Source of the DNA: Paroedura picta
Taxonomy: Eukaryota; Chordata; Lepidosauria; Squamata; Gekkonidae
Reading direction: 5' to 3'
Assembly (NCBI RefSeq): GCF_049243985.1
Contig: NC_135384.1
Location: 11,838,501 to 11,902,500, forward strand
Length of the DNA: 64,000 nucleotides
Shown here: one piece after another, positions 31,311 through 42,265 of the stretch
How positions within the stretch are numbered: the first letter of the stretch is position 1
Layout of the letters: the number at the start of each line of letters is the position of its first letter
Position numbers and translations under genes: made by a program
Notes under the pieces: generated by a model
Seen by the model: only the letters and a program-made list of their open reading frames with translations
What the model was told of the DNA's origin: nothing
Databases searched by the model: none

Positions 31311-33398
31311 TCACAGTGCTGCAGCTGTGCATGTTGCTTTTTGAGTTTTTTTCTTTGTGTGTGTGTTTTTTTCGCTTTCGAGGGCTGAATTAACACCATG
31401 AAGATGCAGTTTTAGAAGGCTGAATTTATGCTTTAGAGCTGGAGCCCTCCCCCCCCCCCCAGCTTTGCGAGGAGGCTGGCACAGGGAGGCGGAGTAGCAG
31501 GTGACAGCTGGAGGGAGGGGAGGAGAGAACAGGAGGCTGTGGGATGTTTGCTCGACTATGGGCATATACTGGGTGCAATTTTAAGAGCTACATACATTTG
31601 AGTTGTCTCCCTGGCTGTTCGTCTGTCTTCTTTTGTGCAGCGGAGGTGTCGCAGGAGGGGAGGCTTGACTGGCCATCTGAGACCCGCGCAGGGGAGCATC
31701 CCATGGCTTGGGACCAGTCCCATGGGCCACAATCGATCCTGCCCTTGCGGCCAGATGCTTCCCTCCCCCCCCCTGTCTACCAAACCGGCATAAGTGTCAG
31801 GAGCCCAAGCCTCCTGTTCTCTCCTCCCCTCCCACCAACTGGGAAGCGCTAATCCATGTTCCCTTCCCCAGATGCCGTGGAAAACAGAGGGGGGGGGGCT
31901 TGACTGGCCGGTTGAGACCTGCGCATCCCACGGCTTGCCGTGGCACCGACCATCCATCCAGGCCCGTTCCCCTCCTTGACCGGGTGACAACGCAGACTGG
32001 CCAAAGCCTGACAAAGAGAGGCAGCTCTCTGCAGATCTCCCATGGTGAATCCTGCTCCTGGGCTCCGGAGCACGGGCAAAGCGGCTGCAGGACACTTGCA
32101 TCGATAGAACTACGTCAGCGAGCCGCCGGAAGCATGACAGGGGCCGCGGCGCCATGGCCCTGAGCCCCCCCCCCCCCCCGCTTAAAGCCAGACTTCTTGC
32201 AGGCGCCTCCCAGCAGCCTGGCTGCCAAAAGAAACAGGGGCGAGCAGCAGGGAGCGAGCCAACTCAAATATGCATACAGTCGAGTCTCACAGCCAAGAGG
32301 TCTGGCTGCCTTCTCCTCGCAACTGTTTCAGTGGCCGGTCTGCTGGGATGCGCCCGCAAGAAGTCTGGCTTTAAGCGGGGCGGGGGGCTTGACCCGCACA
32401 TCCCACGCCTTGCCCTGGTACTGAGCGTCCAGCCAGCCACCACTGCCCTCCCCCGTGCCTCTACAAGCCCATCCCCCTCCTTGAATGGGCGATAGTGCTG
32501 ACTGCCGAAGGGTTGACAAAGGGAACCGCTGTTCCGTGGATCTTCCACAGTAAATCCTGCTCCTGGGCTCCGGAGCGCACCCAAAGCTGCCGAGGGACAC
32601 TCGCACCAACAGAACTACATCAACAGCCCACCAGGAGCATGACAGGGGCCGCGGTGCCATGGCTCTGAGCCCCCCCCCCTCCTTAAAGCGAGACTTCTTG
32701 CAGGCGCGTCTCAGCAGCCCGGCCGGGGAAAGAAAGAGGGGCGAGTAGCAGGGAGGGAGGGAACTCAAATATGCATACAGTTGGTTTTCTGGGTGCCTGC
32801 TCTTCGCCCCTGTTCTTTTGGCCGGCCGGGGTGCTTGGAGGCCCCTGCAAGAAGACACTCGCACCGACAGAAGCATGACAGGGGCTGGGGCGCCATGGCT
32901 CTGAGCCCCCCCCCCCTCCCCTCCTTAAAGCGAGACTTCTTGCAGGCGCGTCTCAGCAGCCCGGCCGGGGAAAGAAAGAGGGGCGAGTAGCAGGGAGGGA
33001 GGGAACTCAAATATGCATACAGTTGGTTTTCTCGGTGCTTATACCGGGTTGGTGGGCAAGGGGAGGGGGGAAGCGTCTGGGCAGCAGGGAAGGTTTGTTC
33101 GTGGGCCAGGGGGCTTGAAAAGTTGGAAGGCGGGTGCACTTGCCGGTGCAGTCGTGGGTGGCGGGAGCCGGTGAGGCGCTTGATCAATGAGAGACCAGGA
33201 GCTTGCTTCTTCTGTGATTGTTCTGGTGGTGGCAGCCAGGACTAACGGCCGTTAACGGTCCTGGGGTGTGGGCAGGTCGAGGATACAGTTTCGCGCCTTC
33301 AGAGCTGTTTGAACTGCTGGAGGCTCGTGACTGGCCCCTCTGCTGTCTCAGTGAGGAGAAGAGGCCAATCAGGAGTGGTGCTGGTCGCGACTCCTGAC
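31311..33398. repeat. GC-rich, CpG-rich region with about 500-bp tandem units
   Basis: The sequence about 31893-32385 recurs in diverged form at about 32385-32870. Shared landmarks are CTTGAC, CATCCCACG, CCTGCTCCTGGGCTCCGGAG, GCATGACAGGGGC, a C run, and CTTCTTGCAGGCGC. A third partial unit follows at 32865-33040. The last module (CGAGTAGCAGGGAGGGAGGG, AACTCAAATATGCATACAGT) appears three times: near 32280 (diverged), 32770 and 33010 (nearly identical). Open frames on both strands reflect GC bias. It is not recognised as a gene and might be a CpG island or the far part of a composite element. Confidence 0.6.
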
Positions 33399-33497
33399 TG
33401 GCTCCTTGGCCCCGGACTGACAGCAGAGGGACCAATCGGAAGTCGCTTCGCGACTTCCGATTGGTCCCTCTGCTGTCAGTCCGGGGCCAAGGAGCCA
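33399..33497. repeat. Perfect palindrome, 48-bp arms, 3-base loop
   Basis: The left arm 33399-33446 (starts TGGCTCCTTGG, ends GGAAGTCGC) is exactly the reverse complement of 33450-33497. The loop is TTC. Just before it, 33364-33402 forms a second, imperfect hairpin (GCCAATCAGGAGT and ACTCCTGACTGGC). Confidence 0.95.
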
Positions 33498-33551
33498 ACA
33501 GGCTCCTTTCCTCATCCCGGACTGAGCCCACCTGAACCCCCCTTACTGCTT

Positions 33552-33609
33552 TATTTATACCGCCCCCGGCGGTTTACAGATATTTATACCGCCCCCGGCG
33601 GTTTACAGA
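33552..33609. repeat. Tandem 29-bp duplication with small hairpins
   Basis: ATTTATACCGCC, CCCGGCGG and TTTACAG occur twice in a row. On the - strand each copy starts TCTGTAAACCGCC after an A and runs into TATAAATA. It resembles the common squamate LINE-tail repeat (as at 34915 and 39660), but could also be a Helitron-style TC end. Confidence 0.6.
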
Positions 33610-34257
33610 TTTGGAATGTAAAAACTTCTCAAGTTCCATTTAAGTTCCTTCCTGCAGGTTCTCAGGCTGAATAAACAGCCAAAACTATTATACTATGACA
33701 GGGTGGGATAGCCAGAATTCTTCAGGAAAAGTGAAAACAAATAACTATGGTTGCTCCGGAACAGAGAAGAAAAAAAAAAGAGGGAAATTTGTGCCTCTGA
33801 GGGAAGGAAGTGGACAGGGAAGGACCTGCAAGCTTTTTGATTTACAAAAGCATGTTTGATAAGGCACATGCTGAACAGATGCTGTGTTTGGTATGTGATC
33901 TTAAAAAAATCACCCTCATTTACGTAGTTTTCAAATGGTTCTTCCAAAGATATGACTTTCAATAAACCAAACAGATAAACTACATTGCAAAGTCAAATTT
34001 ATCATCACTTTTTATTTATTATTATTTTAATATGATAATAGTGTAGTTTATTTCTTCCCCAGATTGCCCTAACATTCAGAGACCAACTTTCTGTGTTTTA
34101 AGCAATGATATGAGTTTTACCAGTGAAAGGCTGAGAAGAAAAGGGGCATATATGCTAATGCACCCACCCACACATACACATGTGAACGTTTGTATGAATG
34201 TAGTTGAATATGTTTGAGTTCTGATTTCATTTTAGTGAGAACAACATTAATGCTTAC
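33610..34257. other. Intergenic, nothing recognised
   Basis: AT-rich. No gene, RNA or repeat identified. Confidence 0.5.
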
Positions 34258-34440
34258 TAGAGCCAGGGTGAAGTGTGACCTGGGAGACCTGGGTTCAAAT
34301 CCCACTCAAGGCCAGCTGTTCACTCTCAGCCTAACTGACCTCAAAAATTGTTGTGAGAATAAAACATAGAAGGAGACCCAGGGATCCTGCTTTGAGGTTG
34401 TCCAGGGAAGGCTAATAATATATACAAATGTACCATTCTC
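34258..34440 (+). mobile_element. tRNA-derived SINE fragment, old
   Basis: AGAGCCAGGGTGAAGTG, GGGTTCAAATCCCACTC (B box), CTCAGCCTAACTGACCTC and GTTGTGAGAATAAAA follow the order of a common squamate tRNA SINE. It is clearly diverged. Confidence 0.65.
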
Positions 34441-34914
34441 CCTATCTAACACTTAGGAAGGAAGAGGGTCATTGATCCATTGGACTTTCCCCCGTAGCCC
34501 AACTAACAAATCATGTTTGAAAAAACATTTCACTAAAATTACTTCTGACTTGTGCAGGATAAGGGGATGTTAAGGAAAATAGTGAACACAATAGGTCAGG
34601 TCTTAATGGAGATGTTTGAACTTGGGCTTAAAGCTGGTTCATAGATCTTGATGTGATCCAGTCCTCTAGATAAGATTACATCTAGTGATTTGGGAGGATT
34701 TGATCAGAATGAACAGATGGGAGAGAAGGGATGGGGTGAAGACAGAGGTAGTATAGAATGGGCATTTTGGATTCCAGCCCTTCCTTAGAATACTAGTGCT
34801 AGGCACTGAAATAATATATGATGCATATTTATCAGGGGATACTATTGAACAGAGTGTGACTTGCTTCTGAGTACACTATTCATTGCACTGTTAGTAACTT
34901 ATTTTATTTGTGTG

Positions 34915-35000
34915 TTTGTTAATTTATTTAATTACATTTTTATACTGCCCTCCCTTGCGGCTCAGGGCGGTTCACAATGAATTCATAGCACAATACATTG
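34915..35000 (-). mobile_element. L2-type LINE/SINE 3' tail fragment
   Basis: TTTATTTAATTACATTTTTA, TACTGCCCTCCC and CAGGGCGGTTCACAA are, in reverse, the GTGAACCGCC...GGGCGGTATA hairpin tail seen on many squamate retroelements. Relatives lie at 37660, 39660 and 56133. Confidence 0.6.
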
Positions 35001-35665
35001 AATTGAATGGACTAGAATTACAAACTTATTACATTTCTAACATAACATTATAACATTAACTATACGATCCATTCAACTGTTCAACTGTAAAACCTAGCAA
35101 AAATGTTGTAAATAGTATGGGTTAAATAAGAAGGGACAGTGGAAAATGCTCTAATTATGAGAATGAAAGCCTTTCTTCCCATCCATTCATCTTTTTTTTG
35201 ATGTGTATCAATAGACACACCACAACTCAGTAAACAAAAGATATTTCATCTCAATAACATTCTCCAATTGTGTTACATGCTTGGACTATTGGCAAAGCAA
35301 TAAGTCTAACTAATACAAACCACTTCCTAACCTTACCCAGCTGTTCACTTTCCTGGGACTCTGGACTTCTTTTTTAGTGTCTAGCAGGGATGAACCATGC
35401 TGCTGTGATGATGTTAACAATTATCACCAACTAGTACCTGGGGAACTCTGCAACATTGTTCTGGAGGGGGAAAATCAGGTTATGAGAGTAACAAAGTATC
35501 AGAAGTTCTCTTTATTTTTTTGTCCAGAAAAGTTGACCCTTAGAACTCACTAAAGCATGTTTAAATCCACATCCACAGGAAAAATAATAACGAAAAACAG
35601 ACTGTTGTCGTTCCACACCATATGTTCCAATAAAAAATTTACAAAATGTTGATATTCCTTCACAG
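35001..35665. other. OR4 upstream region
   Basis: No repeats matched. A splice acceptor TATTCCTTCACAG ends at 35665, directly before the OR4 ATG, so any upstream intron would join one base before the start codon. No donor was identified. Confidence 0.5.
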
Positions 35666-36631
35666 ATGGAGCTTCCACACCAAATATTGCAGAATGACAC
35701 ATCTGTCACTGAATTTATACTCTTGGGACTCTCCAGCAACCCTGAAGTCCAGCTCATTCTCTTTGGTCTCTTTCTGCTCATCTACTTGGTGGCTCTCTTT
35801 GGGAATGTTCTAATCCTTCTGACCATCAGCTTGGACAGCAAACTTCACAGCCCCATGTATTTCTTTCTGGGCAATCTCTCTGTGGTCGACATTGGATATA
35901 CAACTTCCACTGTCCCAAAGATGCTGATGAATTACCTGTCTCAAGACAAAACTATCTCTCTGTCTGGTTGCTTCTCCCAGATGTACTTCTTCATTTCCTT
36001 TGGTGGGATTGAATGCCTCCTGCTGAGTGTTATGGCTTTTGACCGATATGCTGCCATTTGTCATCCACTGCATTACAACATGCTTATGAGCCACAAAGTT
36101 TGCACCTCTTTAGCAGTGACTGCTTGGTTTCTGGGCTTGGCTAATTCAGGTGTGCACTCTGGCCTGATGTCCCTTCTGTCCTTCTGTCAGGACAATGTCA
36201 TCCATCACTTTTTCTGTGACATCCTACCTCTTTTGCAGCTTTCTTGCTCCAGCACTCAAGTCAATGATATTGCAATCTTTATGGGTGGTGGAAGTGTGAT
36301 AATTGGCTCCTTCTTGTGTACACTAGTGTCTTATGTTTACATAGTCATATCCATTCTCAGGATCCGCACAAAGGATGGGCGTATTAAAGCCTTCTCCACC
36401 TGTGCTTCTCATCTCATCGTGGTCAACATATTTTATGGCACTGCAATCATAGCATACCTTCTCCCCAGCTCTACTCAGAAAAAGGGCCAAGTCTCATCTG
36501 TTTTGTATGGGATCATTACGCCTATGCTTAATCCCATCATATACAGCTTGAGGAACAGGGATATTCAAAATGCCCTTAGGAAAGAATGGGTAAGACTTAA
36601 CAGAAGTTGTTGTTTCTCAGGGCTCAAGTGA
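35666..36631 (+). CDS. Olfactory receptor 4 (class II, separate subfamily)
   Basis: Intact 321-residue receptor. Glycosylation site N10-D-T, GN in TM1 at 46-47, PMYFFLGNLS at 63-72, C102, MAFDRY at 123-128 (F instead of the more usual Y), loop 2 cysteines C174, C184 and C194, KAFSTCASH, PMLNPIIYSLRN, then a tail of about 20 residues ending CCFSGLK. It is only distantly similar to the other seven genes here (for instance SVVDIGYTTSTVPKM against SFIEICYSSTTAPKM). It therefore stands as a singleton between the two arrays. Its downstream flank nonetheless carries the 340-base block also found after OR1. The exact OR family cannot be fixed by reading. Confidence 0.94.
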   Translation: MELPHQILQNDTSVTEFILLGLSSNPEVQLILFGLFLLIYLVALFGNVLILLTISLDSKLHSPMYFFLGNLSVVDIGYTTSTVPKMLMNYLSQDKTISLSGCFSQMYFFISFGGIECLLLSVMAFDRYAAICHPLHYNMLMSHKVCTSLAVTAWFLGLANSGVHSGLMSLLSFCQDNVIHHFFCDILPLLQLSCSSTQVNDIAIFMGGGSVIIGSFLCTLVSYVYIVISILRIRTKDGRIKAFSTCASHLIVVNIFYGTAIIAYLLPSSTQKKGQVSSVLYGIITPMLNPIIYSLRNRDIQNALRKEWVRLNRSCCFSGLK

Positions 36632-36830
36632 ATGATAGATTCTGATAGCATCTTTAGGATCCACAAAGATTTATTCAAAGCATGACCTTCTGGGTGCATG
36701 CACTCTTGCTCAGACAAAATGAAATGAGGATCATAAGAGTACAAATATAAGAAAAAAGTAAATTAGTAGAAAATTTAGTCAACTGTGTCAGAACATCCAA
36801 ATTATGTGATATGATAATCCTTTGCTAAAA

Positions 36831-37170
36831 AAGCTTATCAGTCTTTGGGTTAATTTGTAGTTCACCAAAACACTGGAGAAATAAAAATGTCATGGTTAGT
36901 AATTAATAGCAGGCACTTTCTCAGTTGTGAAAAGAAATAATTAAAAGAGACTAGTTGCTTGCCCCATCCTTCTCCACCCAAACATATTGCTCTATATGTT
37001 TTTGTGAGATTCTTACTCTGGTCTGCTATTCTCTGAGAAGAAGGGAACTTTTGTGACTCTCTAGTTTGTTAAAAAAAGGTTTCAACAGAAAGATTTTGAA
37101 ATAAGTTCATAGATCCTGAAGTAACAGGCTGTTTTATGAAGTAACAGGCTGTTACTTCATAAAAGGCATA
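36831..37170 (+). repeat. Block shared with 5832-6172
   Basis: The same order of sequence as downstream of OR1, including AGAGACTAGTTGCTTGCCCC and AGAAGGGAACTTTTGTGACT. Its end has become a hairpin: TTTATGAAGTAAC and GTTACTTCATAAA around AGGCT, near 37131-37161. Confidence 0.65.
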
Positions 37171-38559
37171 TAAATCACACTGTAAGCTTTTTCACTAAGA
37201 ATAATACGTGAGCTTTCAGAATCTACTGAGAATCTTTCAGAGATTTGGCCTCTCCTTAAATCCTTGGGTACCCTGTATTGCCTGTTAGAGCTGAGGCAGC
37301 TGCAGTTCCCCTATCGTTCTGAAACATGTGACCTTGTTTGGCCCAGAGGATCTCCTATACATCAGGGCACTTCATGGGAACCAATGTATACTTTGCCCAC
37401 CAAAAATCTTTCCCACAGAACACCAGCTTTAATCTACAAAGGAAAGTTTTAGAATAAAGTTATGACAATTTGCTGCTAACAAGCAGCTTGGACATTTGGC
37501 TCTAGCCATGATATGCAGAGATAGCATCTTGAAGGTCAGAGCTTTACAGAAAGCTAAACAACCTAGGAATGGGGGCTGGGGGAGCCAGAAAACCAAAGTA
37601 TAAAGAGACCAGATCCTACAAGCATGTAGCCTAGCTGAGTCATGGAACCAAGGATTGATAGATAGATAGATTGATTTACATTTATATACCACCCTCCCCA
37701 AAGGCTCAGGATAAAGGGGGGTGCGGCTACATGACATCTTATGATAGCCAAATGATTTATACTGCAACAATGTAACCAATGAAATTAGCAAACCAATGGA
37801 ACTTGCAGCTTCACCAACACTGGAAGCTATGGCATATAGAAAACAGTTGTGTACAGTCTTATTTTATATATGTGCAACCTTCTATAGAAGCTTACATATA
37901 AACTTGCCATAATTCTTGTCATTTAAAAATTTTTAAAGAATGCTATGAGTGCTTCAGTTCACAAGATCAAAGTGCCAGTTTAAATACTGGTAGATTGGCA
38001 TGCCCACCTTGCTGTTATGCAAAAATGGTTCTAAGACATTTCAGCAATTGATTTTGCACCTTCCTGCTTAGTAACAATGGGAAGCTAAACAGACTGCTAA
38101 AATGGCTGGCAGCCATTTAAACCCCTTGAACTTAAAGATACTGAGATGCTTTTTCAAATAAACAAAAGATTTACAATGAGGGAAGATTGTTTGGAATTCA
38201 AGAATCTCTATACTATTCTCTTCTAATTTCACCTCACAACTAGGCACTTTCACTTTGACCAACTTTTGGTGCAAACACCTGGCCACCCAAATTATCTCCA
38301 CCAAATGACTGCTATAGCTGACCAGACACAGTGTGGATTAGCCCTGTCCCAAAATTTCTGCTTTTTCACTAGAGAATCTCCTCAGAGGTGTGTATCAGCG
38401 AAAGATCTGTCAGACCTTTCTCTGACCAGTCTCAGCTGCAGCTCTGCCTGAACTGAGCGTCTTTCCAGCCCACATCAATATATCAACTCCCACAAGCCTT
38501 AGAGCCTGTTGCACTGGCTCATACACTCTAGAAACCTTACTACCCATAGCTGTTGTTAC
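37171..38559. other. Intergenic with an L2-tail fragment
   Basis: A GATAGATAGATA run followed by TTTATATACCACCCTCCCC (about 37655-37715) is a retroelement tail in reverse. Nothing else is recognised. Confidence 0.5.
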
Positions 38560-38668
38560 AGCCCTAAGATAACTGTGACTAGCCCAAGGTCTCCCAGTTG
38601 GCCCCATGTGGAGGAGTGAGGAAACAAACCCAAATTAGAATGTTGCTCTTAACCACTATACCATGCTG
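38560..38668 (-). mobile_element. Sauria-type SINE head fragment
   Basis: GCCCAAGGTCTCCCAGTTGG and CTCTTAACCACTATACCATG are the SINE head in reverse orientation. It is diverged. Confidence 0.65.
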
Positions 38669-39034
38669 ACAATGCATATTTTATGGCACTGCAATCATAG
38701 CATATTCTCATTATTCTGAACTTTCATGTAATGAGACAGAATTTCAGTGGAGTCAGCTTTCACATGCAACCCTTGTAGTCCTTGGGACTTTGAGTCATGG
38801 TCAAAATCTATTCCATTGCATGGCTCCAATCCAGATGAAAAATAAACAATTGGCACTGGATGTTCTTTAGTAATATTCATAATGCTCTTCCTGATCCATA
38901 CCATTTCCCCCAGCAAGACCATACTGCAATTAGTTTTGGGTAAGATTAATTAAGATGAATAAGATGAGTCCTTCCTACCTTTCCCCCTAACCCTGTAAAA
39001 TTGGTAACGCTGAGAGATAGTGGATTGCTCCTTG

Positions 39035-39235
39035 ATAGAATCATAGAATCATTGAGTTGGAAGGGGCTAGCCACAGTCCTGTTAAAACTGTTCTCGCAGA
39101 GCAGTTCTGTCAGCTCTCTCAGCCGAACCTACCTTCCAGGATGTTTATTGTGAGGAGAGGAAAGGAAGGAGATTGTATATCACTTTGAGATTCTTTTAAG
39201 CAGAGAAAAGCAGGGTATTACACCAATTCTTCTTT
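39035..39235 (+). mobile_element. CR1 3' scrap followed by SINE 3' half
   Basis: AGAATCATAGAATCATTGAG, then TTGGAAGGGG, is a CR1 end. From about 39075 CTCTCTCAGCCGAACCTACC to CAATTCTTCTTTG is the 3' half of a Sauria-type SINE. Confidence 0.6.
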
Positions 39236-39659
39236 GAGTTATACAATTGTACAACATCTATAGCAGTAGGGCTGATTCTCACGAAAATGTCACCTTGCCA
39301 ACTACCTCATCTATGCCGCATAGCAGTAAACAAGCAGGGTATAATAAACAACTTTCCTTCTTATTCTAAAGGTGCACATAAGGTGATTATCTGTTAGCCT
39401 TTCTTGCATGCAATCTTGTGGCTAACCAGTTTCTTTTTAAGGAAGGTTTTGGAATGACTAAAAGATGCAAGATTGTTGAAGCACAGTCCCTGGATCATAT
39501 TCATACAATTAAGCTCATGAAACATGAGTCTTCACTGGGTTCTGTATGGTGAACCTGATTTCTAAGTATAACAACATGTATCCAGGGGTTGGATCCACCC
39601 AAATATGTTCCTTTGTCTCACCCATGTCCACTCTTTAACATAGCCCCCATGTGATATTG

Positions 39660-39770
39660 AATGCTTGTTTATTTATTTATATTTATATACTGCCACTCTC
39701 AAATGTCTCGCGGCGGTTTACAAAAATCCATAAATACATTAAAATCCCATTAAAAACCATTAAAACATAG
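39660..39770 (-). mobile_element. L2-type tail repeat
   Basis: TTTATTTATTTATATTTATA, TACTGCCACTC and CGCGGCGGTTTACAAAAA, in reverse orientation. It lies at the left edge of the OR5 unit. Confidence 0.6.
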
Positions 39771-40426
39771 TTAAAACCCATGGTTTTGGTCCTAGCAGGC
39801 TCCATCATTTCCAGCATAGTCATTCTGATGGTCTGAGGAGACCCTATCTTTTTCAACACCAGTAATCTCATTTTACATAAACGACAGGACTTTATAAACA
39901 AGACACAACCAATTTCTCATAGCAATTTACTGGCTTTGCATGGATTCCCTCAGCCTTTCTAGCTTCTTCCATCCGAGACTGTTGATGATTTGAGCACATA
40001 TATAACATTTCTCAAACGGGCTTGTTTTAGCTCTTCCCCCCAGAGATATAAAGTAAATTACACTTAGTTACATCATTTCAGCAGCAGTTCGCTATACAAT
40101 ATGTTGTCAATTGGAAGAAATAATGGATAAAAAGGCACAGCTAATGTAAGGAGGTTTGATTTTTTTTTTTTACTTCAGAATTGCTGTTGGTGGGATGAAC
40201 AACCTTTTTGTCCTGCTAAAAACTAGAGAAAAATGGGCTTGTGACATTTCTCGGGGCGAGGGCTAAATAACAATGACAGACCCACTCTATAAAGGATGTT
40301 CTTTAAAGGATATGAATTAACTTCTCCCAACTCCTGTGGCTTACCACTGCCAGATGATCCTCCAAGTCAATTTTTTCTCACCCTGAGCTGAAGAAGGGAG
40401 CAGTTGCAGAGAAGGTAAGATAAGAA
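39771..40426 (+). promoter_or_regulatory. OR5 promoter and candidate first exon
   Basis: Matches the blocks before OR6, OR7 and OR8. The Olf/EBF site position reads CCCCCCAGAGAT (40035-40046), degraded from the TTCCCCAGAGAA of the other three. A TATA-like ATAAAAAGGC lies at 40127-40136. A candidate noncoding exon ends GCAGAGAAG at 40414 with donor GTAAGATAAG. The matching acceptor (CTGATTGTACAG) ends at 41249, 74 bases before the ATG. Confidence 0.6.
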
Positions 40427-40637
40427 GACTTTCACAGTCAGAGTAGTTCAGCAGTGGAATAGGCTGCCTAAGGAGGTGGTGAGCTCCCCCTCACTGGCAG
40501 TCTTCAAGCAAAGGTTGGATACACACTTTTCTTGGATGCTTTAGGATGCTTTGGACTGATCCTGCATTGAGCAGGGGGTTGGACTAGATGGCCTGTGTGG
40601 CCCCTTCCAACTCTATGATTCTGTGATTCTGTGAAGA
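40427..40637 (+). mobile_element. CR1 3' end in OR5 intron
   Basis: Matches 49031-49238 almost base for base (TAGTTCAGCAGTGGAATAGG to ATGATTCTGTGATTCTGTG). It lies just inside the proposed intron and is absent from the OR7 and OR8 units at this point. Confidence 0.9.
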
Positions 40638-40840
40638 TTGTGGAACTGAAAAAGTACTGAAAAAGGCAACCAGAGTAATTAAGGGGTTGGCGCACCTTTC
40701 CTATGACGACTGGCTAAAAACAATTTCAGACTTCTCAGTCTAGAAGAAAGATTGCTAAGGGAAGCTTTGATGGAGATTTATACAATTATGCAGGAGACGG
40801 GGGAACTAGATAGACTGAATATCAGCCGCAATGAATATCG
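40638..40840 (+). mobile_element. CR1-like LINE fragment shared by OR5, OR7 and OR8 introns
   Basis: Reads KVLKKATRVIKGLAHLSYDD in broken frame. The counterparts are 50010-50430 and 57370-57640. Its presence in three units shows that it inserted before those duplications. Confidence 0.7.
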
Positions 40841-41323
40841 TAAAGGCTAAAGCTCTTGCTCATTTGACATATAGAATAATGATCAGTATAATCCAATAAC
40901 ATTTGCATCAGATCAGGACCACATAGCATGGGGTGGAGGGCAGGTGAAACCTTTCTCCAAGGTACCATGTTTGCAGCCGTGATCTGACCCCAGAGCCATC
41001 TAGATGCCTTAATGGATGATCAGTCAGGGCCAGAAACTGGCAGAATCCCTCCAGCTAAGGTAGCTTGCCAGGTATCCATCAGACCCTCTTCCTTTTCATT
41101 CATGACTCCCACTCTTCCCATGGAGATTCTGTTGAGGAAGAAATAACTCAACATCCTTTTAGTAGTTGTAGAAGGCTTCTGAGGCTTAGATAGTAGGCAG
41201 TAGTAATTAATTATCATTAATAAATATCCCTCTTTTCCTGATTGTACAGATCTCCCTGCCATGAGGAAATCCATCTGCGGTTGACCTGGACTCTGCTTTG
41301 CAGATACATAATTCACTGGGAAA

Positions 41324-42265
41324 ATGGAAAGAAAGAATCATACAATTCTGGCAGAGTTCATTCTCTTGGGACTGTCGGAAGATCCTAACATCCAGTCGGT
41401 CCTTTTTGTCACGGGGCTGTTGGCATACGTGTTCACATTAGCAGGGAATCTGGCCATTATTCTTTTGATACAGGCCGATCAGCACCTCCAAACTCCAATG
41501 TACTTCTTGTTAAGCAATCTGTCCTTTACTGAGATCTGCTACATCAGCTCCACCATGCCAAAGATGTTATGGGATCTTGTAGCAGGGAACAAGACCATCT
41601 CTTTTGATGGCTGCGCACTCCAAATGTTCTGCTTTCTAGCCACAGGAGCTACGGAAGGTGCCTTACTCTCTGTCATGGCCTATGATCGTTATGCTGCCAT
41701 CTGCCACCCATTGCAGTACACATTGCTCATGAGCCAGCCTATGCTCAGATGGCTCCTTGCAGTGTCATGGGCCATTGGAGGTCTTAATGCCACTGTCAAC
41801 ATTGCCTTTGTGTTCTCCTTGGACTTCTGTGGTCCCAATAAGATAGTGCACTTCTTCTGTGACATCCCACCTGTCTTGCATCTGTCCTACTCTGACACTT
41901 CCCTTACAGAACTGGTGACGTTTATGATCTCTGGAAGTATCCTGATAGTAACTGTCTTCTTAATTGTCCTCTCCTATGTTCTGATTGTCTTATCAGTGCT
42001 CAAAATCAGTTCAGCTCAGGGCAGGATCAAGACATTTTCTACATATGCCTCCCACCTGACTGTGGTGAGTATCTTCTACAGCACAGGCATCTTTACTTAC
42101 ATGAGACCTTCCTCCCGTCATTCCATGGAAGATGACCGTGTGATCTCTGTGCTGTACACTATCATCACTCCTTTGTTGAACCCAATAATCTACAGCCTAA
42201 AGAACAAAGAAATGCAGGCAGCACTGTGGAATGTTCTAAGAAAGGAATCACATTGTCATCTATGA
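41324..42265 (+). CDS. Olfactory receptor 5 (OR5V1-like), open but worn
   Basis: Full-length 313-residue open frame. MERKNHTILAEF start with N5-H-T glycosylation site, GN at 41-42, PMYFLLSNLS at 58-67, C97, MAYDRY at 118-123, C169 and C179, and PLLNPIIYSLKN in TM7. Two residues nearly invariant in ORs are changed. The second loop-2 cysteine C189 is tyrosine (HLSYSDTS), which removes the C169-C189 disulfide. The FSTCASH cysteine is tyrosine too (Y241). OR6, OR7 and OR8 keep both. Together with the degraded Olf/EBF site upstream, this suggests relaxed constraint although the frame is open. The start is fixed by agreement with its three sister genes and the upstream splice acceptor. Confidence 0.92.
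   Translation: MERKNHTILAEFILLGLSEDPNIQSVLFVTGLLAYVFTLAGNLAIILLIQADQHLQTPMYFLLSNLSFTEICYISSTMPKMLWDLVAGNKTISFDGCALQMFCFLATGATEGALLSVMAYDRYAAICHPLQYTLLMSQPMLRWLLAVSWAIGGLNATVNIAFVFSLDFCGPNKIVHFFCDIPPVLHLSYSDTSLTELVTFMISGSILIVTVFLIVLSYVLIVLSVLKISSAQGRIKTFSTYASHLTVVSIFYSTGIFTYMRPSSRHSMEDDRVISVLYTIITPLLNPIIYSLKNKEMQAALWNVLRKESHCHL

Noticed and set aside
31556-32876. Frames up to 199 residues on both strands in the GC-rich region
   Set aside because: They overlap each other, track the tandem repeat, and show no domain or start context.
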